The notes under the pieces are model-generated. The model worked only from the letters and a program-made list of their open reading frames with translations. It had not been told where the DNA came from and ran no database searches. Positions 23,491 through 30,717 of a DNA stretch of 45,744 nt are shown here, in pieces. The DNA is taken from positions 1 through 45,744 of the forward strand of contig CAZENR010000011.1 of assembly GCA_964513925.1 (NCBI GenBank), in the 5' to 3' direction. Source of the DNA: DAORHV01 sp964513925. Its GTDB lineage: Bacteria > Patescibacteriota > Gracilibacteria > Peribacterales > Peribacteraceae. The first letter of the stretch is position 1. The number at the start of each line of letters is the position of its first letter. Both the position numbers and the translations under genes were made by a program.

Positions 23491-24432
23491 TCATGCCTTC
23501 CCCGTACCGAGCACCTCTGCCACTCTCTTTACCTCCTTCTTGGCGCCAATGATGATGGGGGTCCGCTGATCGACGTCGTCAATGACCACATCCAAGATCG
23601 ATTGCTTGCCGTCGCTGGCTGCACCGCCGGCATGTTCCATGATGAATGCAAAGGGACCGCACTCAAACAGCAGCCGCAACTTGCCCTTGGGGTATTTGCT
23701 GCCGCCGATGTTGGTGAAGATACCCGCGCCCTTGATGATCATGTGATGGATATCCGGCACCATGCCGCCCGAGTAGCGCAGTGTGTGACCTTCATCCAGC
23801 CACAGATTCATCATCTTGCGGTACGTGGGCGTATCCACCACTGCACGCAGGTTTCCCGGGGCGTACGTCTTCACCTCGTCGCGCATCGTGAGGTTTTTCT
23901 GGAGGAGAATGAACTCCCCCACTTCGTTTAGGTAGAAGGCATGCACGCCTTTGCCAACGCTGTACACCAGGATGGTGCGCGGGCCGTACACCACGTATAG
24001 CGCAGCCACCTGTTGGCGCGGCGTCTTGCCGATGATCGTGCCTTTTTCGTAAATACCGAAAATAGAGCCGATTGCCAGGTTGCAATCCACAAGCGAAGAG
24101 CCGTCGAGCGGATCGAACACCACCAAGTACTTTCCTTCGTCATTCATCTCCTGGACCATTGCCTCTTCCTCGGAAGCGATACTGTGCACCAGGCGACTTT
24201 CGCACAGCTCGGCCTTGATGATGTTATTGCTCAGCACGTCCAGCTTCAGCTGCTCTTCTCCGAATTGGTTTGCCGAACCGGCAAGACCCAAATCGGTAGT
24301 GCGGATGGCGTTGTGCACGTACTTGCTGGCGCGCGCGATGTCGTTTATGAGGTGGCGCAGTGAATCCGGTGTGCCGGACGCGAAGAGGTGGTGATTGAGC
24401 GAGATGCGGGACGGGAGGATGCAGGTGGCCAT
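23491..24432 (-). CDS. fbp: Class I fructose-1,6-bisphosphatase, 313 aa
   Basis: FBPase I removes the C1 phosphate of fructose-1,6-bisphosphate, the committed step of gluconeogenesis. The metal/substrate motifs are present: SIASEEEA, VFDPLDGSSLVDCN, and the substrate-binding GSKYPKGKLRLLFECGPFAF region followed by EHAGGAASDGK. Length is slightly short of the usual 330. The ATG at 24432 lies 14 bases after the gap stop codon, so the two genes form one operon; no Shine-Dalgarno is present in the junction. This would give the cell an upward carbon route. Confidence 0.95.
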   Translation of the reverse strand: MATCILPSRISLNHHLFASGTPDSLRHLINDIARASKYVHNAIRTTDLGLAGSANQFGEEQLKLDVLSNNIIKAELCESRLVHSIASEEEAMVQEMNDEGKYLVVFDPLDGSSLVDCNLAIGSIFGIYEKGTIIGKTPRQQVAALYVVYGPRTILVYSVGKGVHAFYLNEVGEFILLQKNLTMRDEVKTYAPGNLRAVVDTPTYRKMMNLWLDEGHTLRYSGGMVPDIHHMIIKGAGIFTNIGGSKYPKGKLRLLFECGPFAFIMEHAGGAASDGKQSILDVVIDDVDQRTPIIIGAKKEVKRVAEVLGTGKA

Positions 24433-24446
24433 AGCGGAGGAAGAAA

Positions 24447-25457
24447 TTACAACATGCCGCCCATGCGGACGGCGAGCTCGGTGACACGCGTGGCGTATCC
24501 CCATTCGTTGTCATACCAGCTGAGCAGCTGTACCAGTGTGCCGTCTATCACGGCAGTTGAGTCCATATCCACGGTGCTAGAATGCGCGTCCGAGACGAAG
24601 TCGGCAGATACCAACTGATCGGACTCCGTTGCCAGTATGCCTTTCAGGCTACCATTGGCTGCTTTATGGAGCGCAGCGTGCACTTCTTCGGTTGTGGTCT
24701 TGCGCTTCACCTCCATGGCCAGGTACGCGGCGGAGACGTTGGGTACCGGCACCCGCAGTGCCATGCCGTCAATTTTGCCGTGCAAGTGCGGGAAGATTTT
24801 GGCACATGCCTTCACGGCACCGGTGGTCGACGGAATAATGGAGAGTGCTGCAGCGCGCGCAATGCGCACCTTGGAGCTGTCTGTGGCGTTGTCGAGCAGA
24901 TTCTGCGACGTGGTGTAGGCGTGCGTGGTGCATACTAAGCCTTTGATGATACCCATGTTTTCATCCAATACCTTGAGCACCGGCGCAATGCAGTTGGTGG
25001 TACAAGAAGCGGCGCTGACAACGGGCATAGCTGCCTTGAGCGCCTCGTCATTGACGCCGCGCACTACCATCGGCACATCGTCTTTCGGCGGTGCCGTCAT
25101 AATCACTGCGCGTGCTCCTGCAGCCAGATGAGGCTTGCACAGGTCGCGCGTGCGGAACTTCCCGCTGGCTTCCACGACAATATCTACTTTCAGCTCTTTC
25201 CAAGGGCACTTGCCCGGGTCGCGCTCGCGTACCACGCGTACGGGCTGACCGTTGACACGCAGGTGGTCGCCGTCCACCTCCACCTCTCCGCCGAAACGGC
25301 CATGGAGCGTGTCGTACTTGAGCAAGTACTTGCGCATGGCGGCATCGCTAGAAGCGTTGATGGCGACAACCGTCGCCTCAGACCCGAATTTATCCAAAAT
25401 TTGTCGGTGCACGATACGGCCAATCCGGCCGTAACCGTTAATGGCAATACGCAGCAT
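24447..25457 (-). CDS. gap: Glyceraldehyde-3-phosphate dehydrogenase, GapB-like, 336 aa
   Basis: The Rossmann start INGYGRIGRIVHRQ, the catalytic cysteine in SAASCTTNCIAPV, the HAYT segment and LRVPVPNVSAAYL identify a phosphorylating GAPDH. The cofactor segment reads VVAINASSDAAMRKYLLKYD; NAD-specific enzymes usually have an aspartate after the Asn (ND), whereas the NADP-dependent, gluconeogenic GapB of Bacillus has INAS at this place. Together with fbp downstream this suggests a gluconeogenic enzyme using NADP(H), an inference from residues and context. The start at 25457 is fixed by a TTGAAC-16-TATCAT promoter six bases upstream. Confidence 0.95.
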   Translation of the reverse strand: MLRIAINGYGRIGRIVHRQILDKFGSEATVVAINASSDAAMRKYLLKYDTLHGRFGGEVEVDGDHLRVNGQPVRVVRERDPGKCPWKELKVDIVVEASGKFRTRDLCKPHLAAGARAVIMTAPPKDDVPMVVRGVNDEALKAAMPVVSAASCTTNCIAPVLKVLDENMGIIKGLVCTTHAYTTSQNLLDNATDSSKVRIARAAALSIIPSTTGAVKACAKIFPHLHGKIDGMALRVPVPNVSAAYLAMEVKRKTTTEEVHAALHKAANGSLKGILATESDQLVSADFVSDAHSSTVDMDSTAVIDGTLVQLLSWYDNEWGYATRVTELAVRMGGML

Positions 25458-25463
25458 GACCGG

Positions 25464-25491
25464 ATGATACACGAAACCGTCGTCGGTTCAA
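25464..25491 (-). promoter_or_regulatory. Leaderless-type promoter of gap-fbp
   Basis: Minus-strand TTGAAC (25486-25491), 16-base spacer, TATCAT (25464-25469), CCGGTC, ATG. The junction is identical to those of pgk and mraY. Confidence 0.7.
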
Positions 25492-25511
25492 TTCGCTGCA
25501 AGTGGCATGCT

Positions 25512-26411
25512 TTATGTCGCAACGGAACTCAGCCACACCGTCTCTGCATCGACATTGTTTACCTTCGTCGATCCGCGGTGCAGCTGAACGCCAAGCTTTG
25601 TATTTCTGCCTGCAGCATACTCAATATTTTTTACAGCTTTCTTCACTGTATATTGTGTACTGATGCCCACTCGTTGCGTCAGCGAGACGAGTGTATGTTT
25701 TGGCATGTCATGTGCATGGAGTTGCTCTAGAAGCGCTGCAGCAACAGCTACTTCAGATCTTGTATCGAGGAACATAAACACGCTCAGTTGGTGCCATGCC
25801 TGTATGTGCTCACCAACAGCTTTAGAGAAGCGCAGCTCGGGATGTGTTTTTCCGCGTCCAGCATACGTCTTTGGTAGTACAAAATCGTCGGCACGCCCGC
25901 TTGACTCGGTTGCTTCCACGACTTTCATTGTCCATCCCTGCTGCTTATCTCCAATTACTTCGAGCGTACCTAGGGCATCGCAACGCATGCGTACCTGAAT
26001 AATTGCGCCAAGAATACTTGTTGCTGCATAGCCAGTACTCTGCACTACATCTGATAGTGTTAAAGGCTTACCACTGCTCATGCGGTCTACTAACAGGCAG
26101 CAGATAAGCTCGTCCATTGGATTGGCTGGTACCTCACCTGTAAAAATCTCATTTGCCTGCGAGATGACCTCTTCGTTTTCGAAGGAAATTTCCCCATTCT
26201 TTGCAGTAAACACAATTGATGTTTTACCTGTATTCAATCCAATTTCAGCCACGAATGATTCACTGCTACCCTCTTGCAATTCACTTGCATCCAGCAGTGC
26301 ATCGAGTGCTGCATGTATTGCCTGTCGAATATCAGTAGTTGCAGTACCTTTCGGGACTTCTATGGGTATGGTTTTCGGCAATTTTTTCACTGTGCAGTGC
26401 TCCAGCGCCAT
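25512..26411 (-). CDS. Unknown protein, 299 aa, possible winged-helix domains
   Basis: Not recognised. The N-terminal about 90 residues look beta-rich (KTSIVFTAKNGEISFENEEV). Two later segments have the feel of helix-turn-helix or winged-helix units: around residues 100-165 (MDELICCLLVDRMS, LTLSDVVQSTGYAATSILGA) and 220-285 (VAVAAALLEQLHAHDM, HTLVSLTQRVGISTQYTVKK). A DNA-binding role is therefore possible but unproven. Composition is more AT-rich than the core genes. The start at 26411 (not 26417 or 26426) follows a TTGACA-16-TATTTT promoter that ends exactly six bases before it, a close match to the promoter of the 389-aa unknown gene. Confidence 0.72.
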   Translation of the reverse strand: MALEHCTVKKLPKTIPIEVPKGTATTDIRQAIHAALDALLDASELQEGSSESFVAEIGLNTGKTSIVFTAKNGEISFENEEVISQANEIFTGEVPANPMDELICCLLVDRMSSGKPLTLSDVVQSTGYAATSILGAIIQVRMRCDALGTLEVIGDKQQGWTMKVVEATESSGRADDFVLPKTYAGRGKTHPELRFSKAVGEHIQAWHQLSVFMFLDTRSEVAVAAALLEQLHAHDMPKHTLVSLTQRVGISTQYTVKKAVKNIEYAAGRNTKLGVQLHRGSTKVNNVDAETVWLSSVAT

Positions 26412-26417
26412 GCACAT

Positions 26418-26445
26418 AAAATACAATCGAAAATCATAATGTCAA
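26418..26445 (-). promoter_or_regulatory. Leaderless-type consensus promoter of the 299-aa gene
   Basis: Minus-strand TTGACA (26440-26445), 16-base spacer, TATTTT (26418-26423), six bases, ATG. It begins six bases beyond the mraY stop codon. Confidence 0.75.
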
Positions 26446-26450
26446 TCTCC

Positions 26451-27794
26451 TTACCCGTAAATACCCACCAATACGCCCAGCAGGGCGGCGAATGCGCCTA
26501 CGATCCACAGGCGCATAGTTACTTTGCTCTCGCCCCACTCCAGCGCCTCGAGGTGATGGTGGAACGGCGCGGACTTAAATACTTTCTTTCCGTTGCGGAG
26601 ACGCTTGCTGGTGAGCTGGATGATGACGGAGAGCATTTCGATGACGAATACAAATCCGATGAGCGGAAGCACCAGTACCTGCTGCGTCATGAATGCCATG
26701 ACCGCCAACGTGCCGCCAAGCGCTAGCGAGCCGGTGTCTCCCATGAAAAACATTGCCGGAGGCACGTTGTGCCACAAGAACGCCGCAATGGCCCCGGCGA
26801 CAACGCCGCAAAACCCGGCAAGCACATACAGGCCCGATACGTACGCAATGACGCCAAAAGACCCAAAGGCCGCAATCAACAATCCGCCTGCCAGGCCGTC
26901 TAAGCCGTCGGTCACGTTGACGGCATTGGCCGTGCCAATCAGCACGAAGATGACGAATGGAATGTACATCCAGCCTAGGTTCACCACATCCGGCAACCCC
27001 AGGTGGGAACCGAAGGGAATTTCCAGGGTGCGGTACCCTAAGCGGAAGTAGAACCAGTACGCCGCCAGCGAACTCATGGCAATGAGAATCAGCATCTTTG
27101 GCCTGGCGTTTAAGCCGCGACGCTTCCCCTGCGATATCAGTAGGCTGTACAACGTCTTATCGACGAATGTCCCGCCAAACGCCAGCAGCATCAACCCAAG
27201 CAGTGAGGCAATGACCACGAATGCAAGCAGGATGACCTCGGCGATGACAGACGGCGGCTGGTTTGCGAACGAATGTAGCAGCTCTGTGCCGCCGTAGCTG
27301 CGCCAAAGTACAAATGCCGTTCCTCCGATGGCAAACGCCAGCAGAAACGACAGCACGCCTTTGATGCGCGGCATAATTTTATTGATTTGCACCACGTCAC
27401 TGCCGATGATGTTTAGGTAGTCATCTGCCGCACCCAAAATACCGAAGCACACCATCATGGCCAGCGGCAGGTACACCTGCCCGCGCTGCAGTAGCGACTG
27501 GTCCACGCTTCCCCATAACGATAGCAAACGTGATACCAGTACGGTTACAAGAATAGAGCCCCAAATGAGGAGTCCGCCCATAGTCGGCGTACCGGCCTTG
27601 CTTTTATGGTACGTGAGAAAAACGCTGGCAGAGCCGCCATCCATGGCCTCTACCCGCAACTGCTTCCCCAACTTGTATTTGCGCAAGAAGGCGACAAACC
27701 ACGGGGTAAGCGCCAGCGCGATTGCAAACGAGAGAAAGGTGTAGAACAGAATCTCTCCAAGCGAAAACGGAGGACGCACGGGCAAATTCAGCAT
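26451..27794 (-). CDS. mraY: MraY: phospho-MurNAc-pentapeptide transferase, 447 aa
   Basis: MraY attaches phospho-MurNAc-pentapeptide to undecaprenyl phosphate to make lipid I. Diagnostic motifs: HKSKAGTPTMGG at the start of the cytoplasmic side, AADDYLNI (aspartate pair), NAVNVTDGLDGLAGG, FMGDTGSLALGG, and the C-terminal KVFKSAPFHHHLEALEW. About ten membrane helices are present. It is some 80-90 residues longer than typical MraY (about 360), with an extra hydrophobic region around residues 190-260 where additional helices appear to be inserted. The ATG at 27794 is six bases from TAGACT. Flanking genes are not the usual mur cluster. Confidence 0.94.
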   Translation of the reverse strand: MLNLPVRPPFSLGEILFYTFLSFAIALALTPWFVAFLRKYKLGKQLRVEAMDGGSASVFLTYHKSKAGTPTMGGLLIWGSILVTVLVSRLLSLWGSVDQSLLQRGQVYLPLAMMVCFGILGAADDYLNIIGSDVVQINKIMPRIKGVLSFLLAFAIGGTAFVLWRSYGGTELLHSFANQPPSVIAEVILLAFVVIASLLGLMLLAFGGTFVDKTLYSLLISQGKRRGLNARPKMLILIAMSSLAAYWFYFRLGYRTLEIPFGSHLGLPDVVNLGWMYIPFVIFVLIGTANAVNVTDGLDGLAGGLLIAAFGSFGVIAYVSGLYVLAGFCGVVAGAIAAFLWHNVPPAMFFMGDTGSLALGGTLAVMAFMTQQVLVLPLIGFVFVIEMLSVIIQLTSKRLRNGKKVFKSAPFHHHLEALEWGESKVTMRLWIVGAFAALLGVLVGIYG

Positions 27795-27800
27795 GACCGG

Positions 27801-27806
27801 AGTCTA
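27801..27806 (-). promoter_or_regulatory. -10 box of mraY
   Basis: Minus-strand TAGACT, then CCGGTC, then the ATG at 27794. No clear -35 is present. TAGACTCCGG recurs before yqgF. Confidence 0.5.
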
Positions 27807-27853
27807 TGTCAGGATGACTGCTGGAGGAATTGCAAATTTCTCAGTCCGGGGTG

Positions 27854-29290
27854 TTATTCATCATCCCCTGCCGGCACCGACCAGCGTTGCCCGGTGTTGG
27901 CCGCAACGTTTGCCTTCTTGGCGTTACTGATTGCCTTTACCGTTGCTGAGTGGGCTTTATCGATATCATAGAAGCGCATTTGCTCGCGCTTGAACATAAG
28001 CTCCACTCGTCCGGTGGGACCGTTGCGGTGTTTGCGGACGTAGATGTCGGTTATGCCGGGGCGATCGGAGTCCTCTTCGTAGTAGTCCTCGCGGTACATC
28101 ATCAGCACCACGTCGGCGTCTTGCTCGATAGAACCCGATTCGCGCAGGTCGGACAGCTGAGGAATGTTTCCGGGACGGTTTTCCACCGCGCGCGACAGCT
28201 GCGATAACGCGATGATGGGAATCTTCAGTTCACGTCCGAGCATCTTAAGCGAGCGCGAGATTTCCGAAATTTCCTGCACACGGTTGCCGGTATAGCTGGC
28301 GTTGCCGGTGCTCATGAGCTGCAAGAAGTCGATGATGATCATGTCGAGGCCGTGCTCCATTTGCAGGCGCCGGGCTTTGGCGCGCAGCTCCGGAATGGAC
28401 GAGCCCATGGAGTCGTCGATAAAGATGTTGGCCTTGTTGAGTTCGTCCATGATAGGTCCCATGTTCTGGAAGTCGCTGTCGTCCAGCTTCCCCTTTTGCA
28501 GCTTCCAACTGTCTACACCAAGCATGGAGGCAAACAGGCGGTCCACCAACTGCTCCTTGCTCATTTCGAGCGAGAAGATGCCTATGGTCTTTCCGAATTT
28601 GATCGCCGCGTTCTGTGCGACGTTCAATGCCAGCGAGGTCTTTCCCATGGACGGGCGTGCGGCGATGATGATCAGGTCGCTGGGCTGGAAACCCGAGAGC
28701 TTTAAGTCCAAATGCGTAAAGCCCGTGGGTACACCCTTTATCGCATTGTCATCCTTGGATTCGTGCATTTCTGCAAACTTCTCGTAGCGCAAGTTCAGGA
28801 TGTCGCGGATGTGGACGAATTTGTCCTTGAGGAAGGTTGCCGAAATGGAAAACACCGTTTTTTCCACCTGCTCCAGCAGCTCGGGGATATCTCGGTCTAC
28901 CTCGTAGCCCAAGCCTTTAATCTTCTCCCCTGCCTGGATGATGCGGCGGTGGACCGCCTTGGTCTTTACGATTTGCGCGTACTTCGTAACGTGTGCCGCA
29001 GTCGGCACCTTCGATGCCAATTCCGCAATGAACGCGCTGCCACCAACATCTTGAATTTTCTTCTCGTCAGCAAGCTTGTTACTGACGGTAATAATGTCTA
29101 CCGGCTGGTGAGATTGATACAACGCCATCACCGCTCCGTAAATCGTGCGGTAGACCGGATCATAGAAATCTTCTGCGGCAAGCAGGTCCGAGATCTTGAT
29201 GATCGCCTCCGGATCGAGCAGGACTGCACCGATGACCGTTTGTTCGGCTTCGATACTCTGCGGCAGGACGTCGAGGAGCGGGGCTGGCAT
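27854..29290 (-). CDS. dnaB: Replicative DNA helicase DnaB, 478 aa
   Basis: DnaB is the hexameric 5'-3' helicase of the replication fork. The N-terminal domain starts with the typical PQSIEAEQTVIGAVLLDPEAI; the RecA-like domain has Walker A ARPSMGKTSLALN, Walker B MIIIDFLQLM and the ELKIPIIALSQLSRAVENRP segment, followed by DLRESGSIEQDADVV. No intein is present and the length is normal. Its -10 box (TATAGT) is nine bases upstream of the ATG, and an array of TTTCCACA boxes lies 65-130 bases upstream. A DciA/DUF721-like gene elsewhere in the window could supply the loader. Confidence 0.97.
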   Translation of the reverse strand: MPAPLLDVLPQSIEAEQTVIGAVLLDPEAIIKISDLLAAEDFYDPVYRTIYGAVMALYQSHQPVDIITVSNKLADEKKIQDVGGSAFIAELASKVPTAAHVTKYAQIVKTKAVHRRIIQAGEKIKGLGYEVDRDIPELLEQVEKTVFSISATFLKDKFVHIRDILNLRYEKFAEMHESKDDNAIKGVPTGFTHLDLKLSGFQPSDLIIIAARPSMGKTSLALNVAQNAAIKFGKTIGIFSLEMSKEQLVDRLFASMLGVDSWKLQKGKLDDSDFQNMGPIMDELNKANIFIDDSMGSSIPELRAKARRLQMEHGLDMIIIDFLQLMSTGNASYTGNRVQEISEISRSLKMLGRELKIPIIALSQLSRAVENRPGNIPQLSDLRESGSIEQDADVVLMMYREDYYEEDSDRPGITDIYVRKHRNGPTGRVELMFKREQMRFYDIDKAHSATVKAISNAKKANVAANTGQRWSVPAGDDE

Positions 29291-29299
29291 GGGCTAACG

Positions 29300-29305
29300 A
29301 CTATA
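29300..29305 (-). promoter_or_regulatory. -10 box of dnaB
   Basis: Minus-strand TATAGT, nine bases before the ATG at 29290. The -35 position is weak, which would suit a promoter helped by a bound activator. Confidence 0.45.
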
Positions 29306-29367
29306 GCGGCTATGACGGGCAGGCTTCCAGAGACGGAGGCAAGAAGGACTTGCACTTCTCACACGTT

Positions 29368-29419
29368 GTTTCCACCGGTTTCCACAAACTTCCACAGTGT
29401 TTTCCACAGGTTTTCCACA
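29368..29419 (+). repeat. Five phased TTTCCACA-type boxes upstream of dnaB
   Basis: Five 9-mers in the same orientation end at 29376, 29386, 29396, 29408 and 29419: GTTTCCACC, GTTTCCACA, ACTTCCACA, TTTTCCACA, TTTTCCACA. Spacing is 10, 10, 12 and 11 bases, about one helical turn. TTTTCCACA is one base from the classic DnaA box TTATCCACA. They lie between recA and dnaB. Confidence 0.8.
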
Positions 29420-29444
29420 GCAAATTTCGAGTGGCGCTGAAGTG

Positions 29445-29473
29445 AAAAACAGGGGGCGCGTGCGGTCGCCCCC
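29445..29473 (-). terminator. Intrinsic terminator of recA
   Basis: On the minus strand a GGGGGCG/CGCCCCC stem (plus 29452-29458 and 29467-29473, eight-base loop) is followed by TGTTTTT. It lies about 45 bases downstream of the recA stop codon. Confidence 0.75.
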
Positions 29474-29494
29474 CGTATGTTTCGGTACACATCC

Positions 29495-29509
29495 CGTTGA
29501 TGATCAACG
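29495..29509. repeat. Perfect 15-base palindrome CGTTGATGATCAACG
   Basis: Seven-base arms around a single central base, just downstream of the recA stop codon and before its terminator. It may be part of an additional 3' hairpin or a binding site. Confidence 0.55.
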
Positions 29510-29515
29510 AGAAGA

Positions 29516-30595
29516 TTAGATTTCGCTCAGTCGCTTTACCGCTGCGCGGATATCGGCATCCAATTTTTCGGTGAGCTTGGGATTCTGCTTCAAATACTGT
29601 CGGGCCTGTTCGCGTCCTTGCCCCAGTGTGGTTTCGCCCATCCGGAAGTAGGCGCCGGTCTTCTCCAGGATTCCATACTTCACCCCCAGATCCAGCACAT
29701 CGCTCTCGCGAGAAATGCCCTGTGCGTAGAGAATGTCGAATTCTGCCTGGCGGAACGGAGGAGCGATCTTGTTCTTCACAACTTTGACGCGTGTGCGGTT
29801 GCCGATGATTTCCTGTTCGCCGTCGCTCTTTTCGGTAAGCTTGTCGATGCGGCGTACATCTAAACGCAGAGAGGCGTAGAACTTGAGCGCATTGCCTCCG
29901 GTGGTGGTTTCGGGGTTGCCGAACATCACACCGATTTTCATGCGCATCTGGTTGATGAAAATCACCGTGCAGTTCGTCTTACTGACAATGGCGGTCAGCT
30001 TGCGCAAGGCCTGGCTCATTAAGCGTGCTTGCAAGCCCATTTGCGGTTCGCCCATGACGCCCTCAATTTCCGCGCGCGGCGTGAGCGCGGCAACGGAGTC
30101 GATGACAATAATGTCGATACCGCCGGAACGAACCAGGGTCTCGGTAATTTCCAGGGCCTGCTCACCGTCATCCGGTTGCGACACCAGCAAGTTGTCGATG
30201 TCGACGCCGATCTTCTTGGCATATTGCACGTCTAAGGCGTGCTCTGCGTCAATGAAGGCTGCGCGACCGCCCTTCTTCTGCACCTGCGAGATTGCGTGCA
30301 GGGCAAGTGTGGTCTTGCCAGACGACTCCGGTCCGTAAATTTCAACAATGCGACTGCGCGGAAATCCCCCACCTAGAGCCAAATCCAGGCTGAGAGAGCC
30401 GCTGGAAAACGTCTCGATCTGAATATGAGCGGCAGACCCCATTTTCATAATGGCACCGGCGCCGAATTGCTTCTCAATTTCTGCCAAGGCGGTCTTCACG
30501 GCTGCATCTTTTGCTGCAGTCAACGGAGCGCCTTTCTCGTCACGCTTGGTCTTGGTTGCTACCTCTCCTTGGGAGGTGGATGCGATTTTAGTCAT
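29516..30595 (-). CDS. recA: RecA recombinase, 359 aa
   Basis: RecA coats single-stranded DNA, pairs homologous strands and triggers the SOS response. Walker A GPESSGKTTLAL, the DAEHALDVQYAKKIGVD segment, the VIDSVAALTPRAEIEG region, the MSQALRKL helix and FINQMRMKIGVMFGNPETTTGG loop are all present and intact. A 30-residue N-terminal extension is Lys/Thr rich. The start at 30595 matches the usual N-terminus; a longer frame extends 88 codons upstream but crosses the palindrome at 30700-30717 and has no RecA similarity. An intrinsic terminator follows. Confidence 0.97.
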   Translation of the reverse strand: MTKIASTSQGEVATKTKRDEKGAPLTAAKDAAVKTALAEIEKQFGAGAIMKMGSAAHIQIETFSSGSLSLDLALGGGFPRSRIVEIYGPESSGKTTLALHAISQVQKKGGRAAFIDAEHALDVQYAKKIGVDIDNLLVSQPDDGEQALEITETLVRSGGIDIIVIDSVAALTPRAEIEGVMGEPQMGLQARLMSQALRKLTAIVSKTNCTVIFINQMRMKIGVMFGNPETTTGGNALKFYASLRLDVRRIDKLTEKSDGEQEIIGNRTRVKVVKNKIAPPFRQAEFDILYAQGISRESDVLDLGVKYGILEKTGAYFRMGETTLGQGREQARQYLKQNPKLTEKLDADIRAAVKRLSEI

Positions 30596-30699
30596 GGATC
30601 TTATTGGGAAATGGGAGGTGGAAGAACGTTCACCCGCACTCTCGCTTAAAGAAGGGCAGGCGTCAAATGTTCCGGCTTGCAAAAGCCAGATTGCATGTC

Positions 30700-30717
30700 G
30701 GTGTACATATGTACACC
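30700..30717. promoter_or_regulatory. Perfect 18-base palindrome upstream of recA
   Basis: GGTGTACATATGTACACC, containing GTGTAC-N4-GTACAC (30701-30716). Its outermost base is the last base of the stop codon of the upstream lipoprotein gene. It is 105 bases before the recA ATG and could be an SOS-type operator. A small hairpin, GGCTT/AAGCC around TTGC, and a GAACGTTC palindrome (30624-30631) also lie in this leader; the recA promoter itself is not clear. Confidence 0.65.

Noticed and set aside
29291..29515. Calling this region the chromosomal origin
   Set aside because: The box array is suggestive, but there is no AT-rich unwinding region or dnaA here and no skew data, so only a binding array is claimed.
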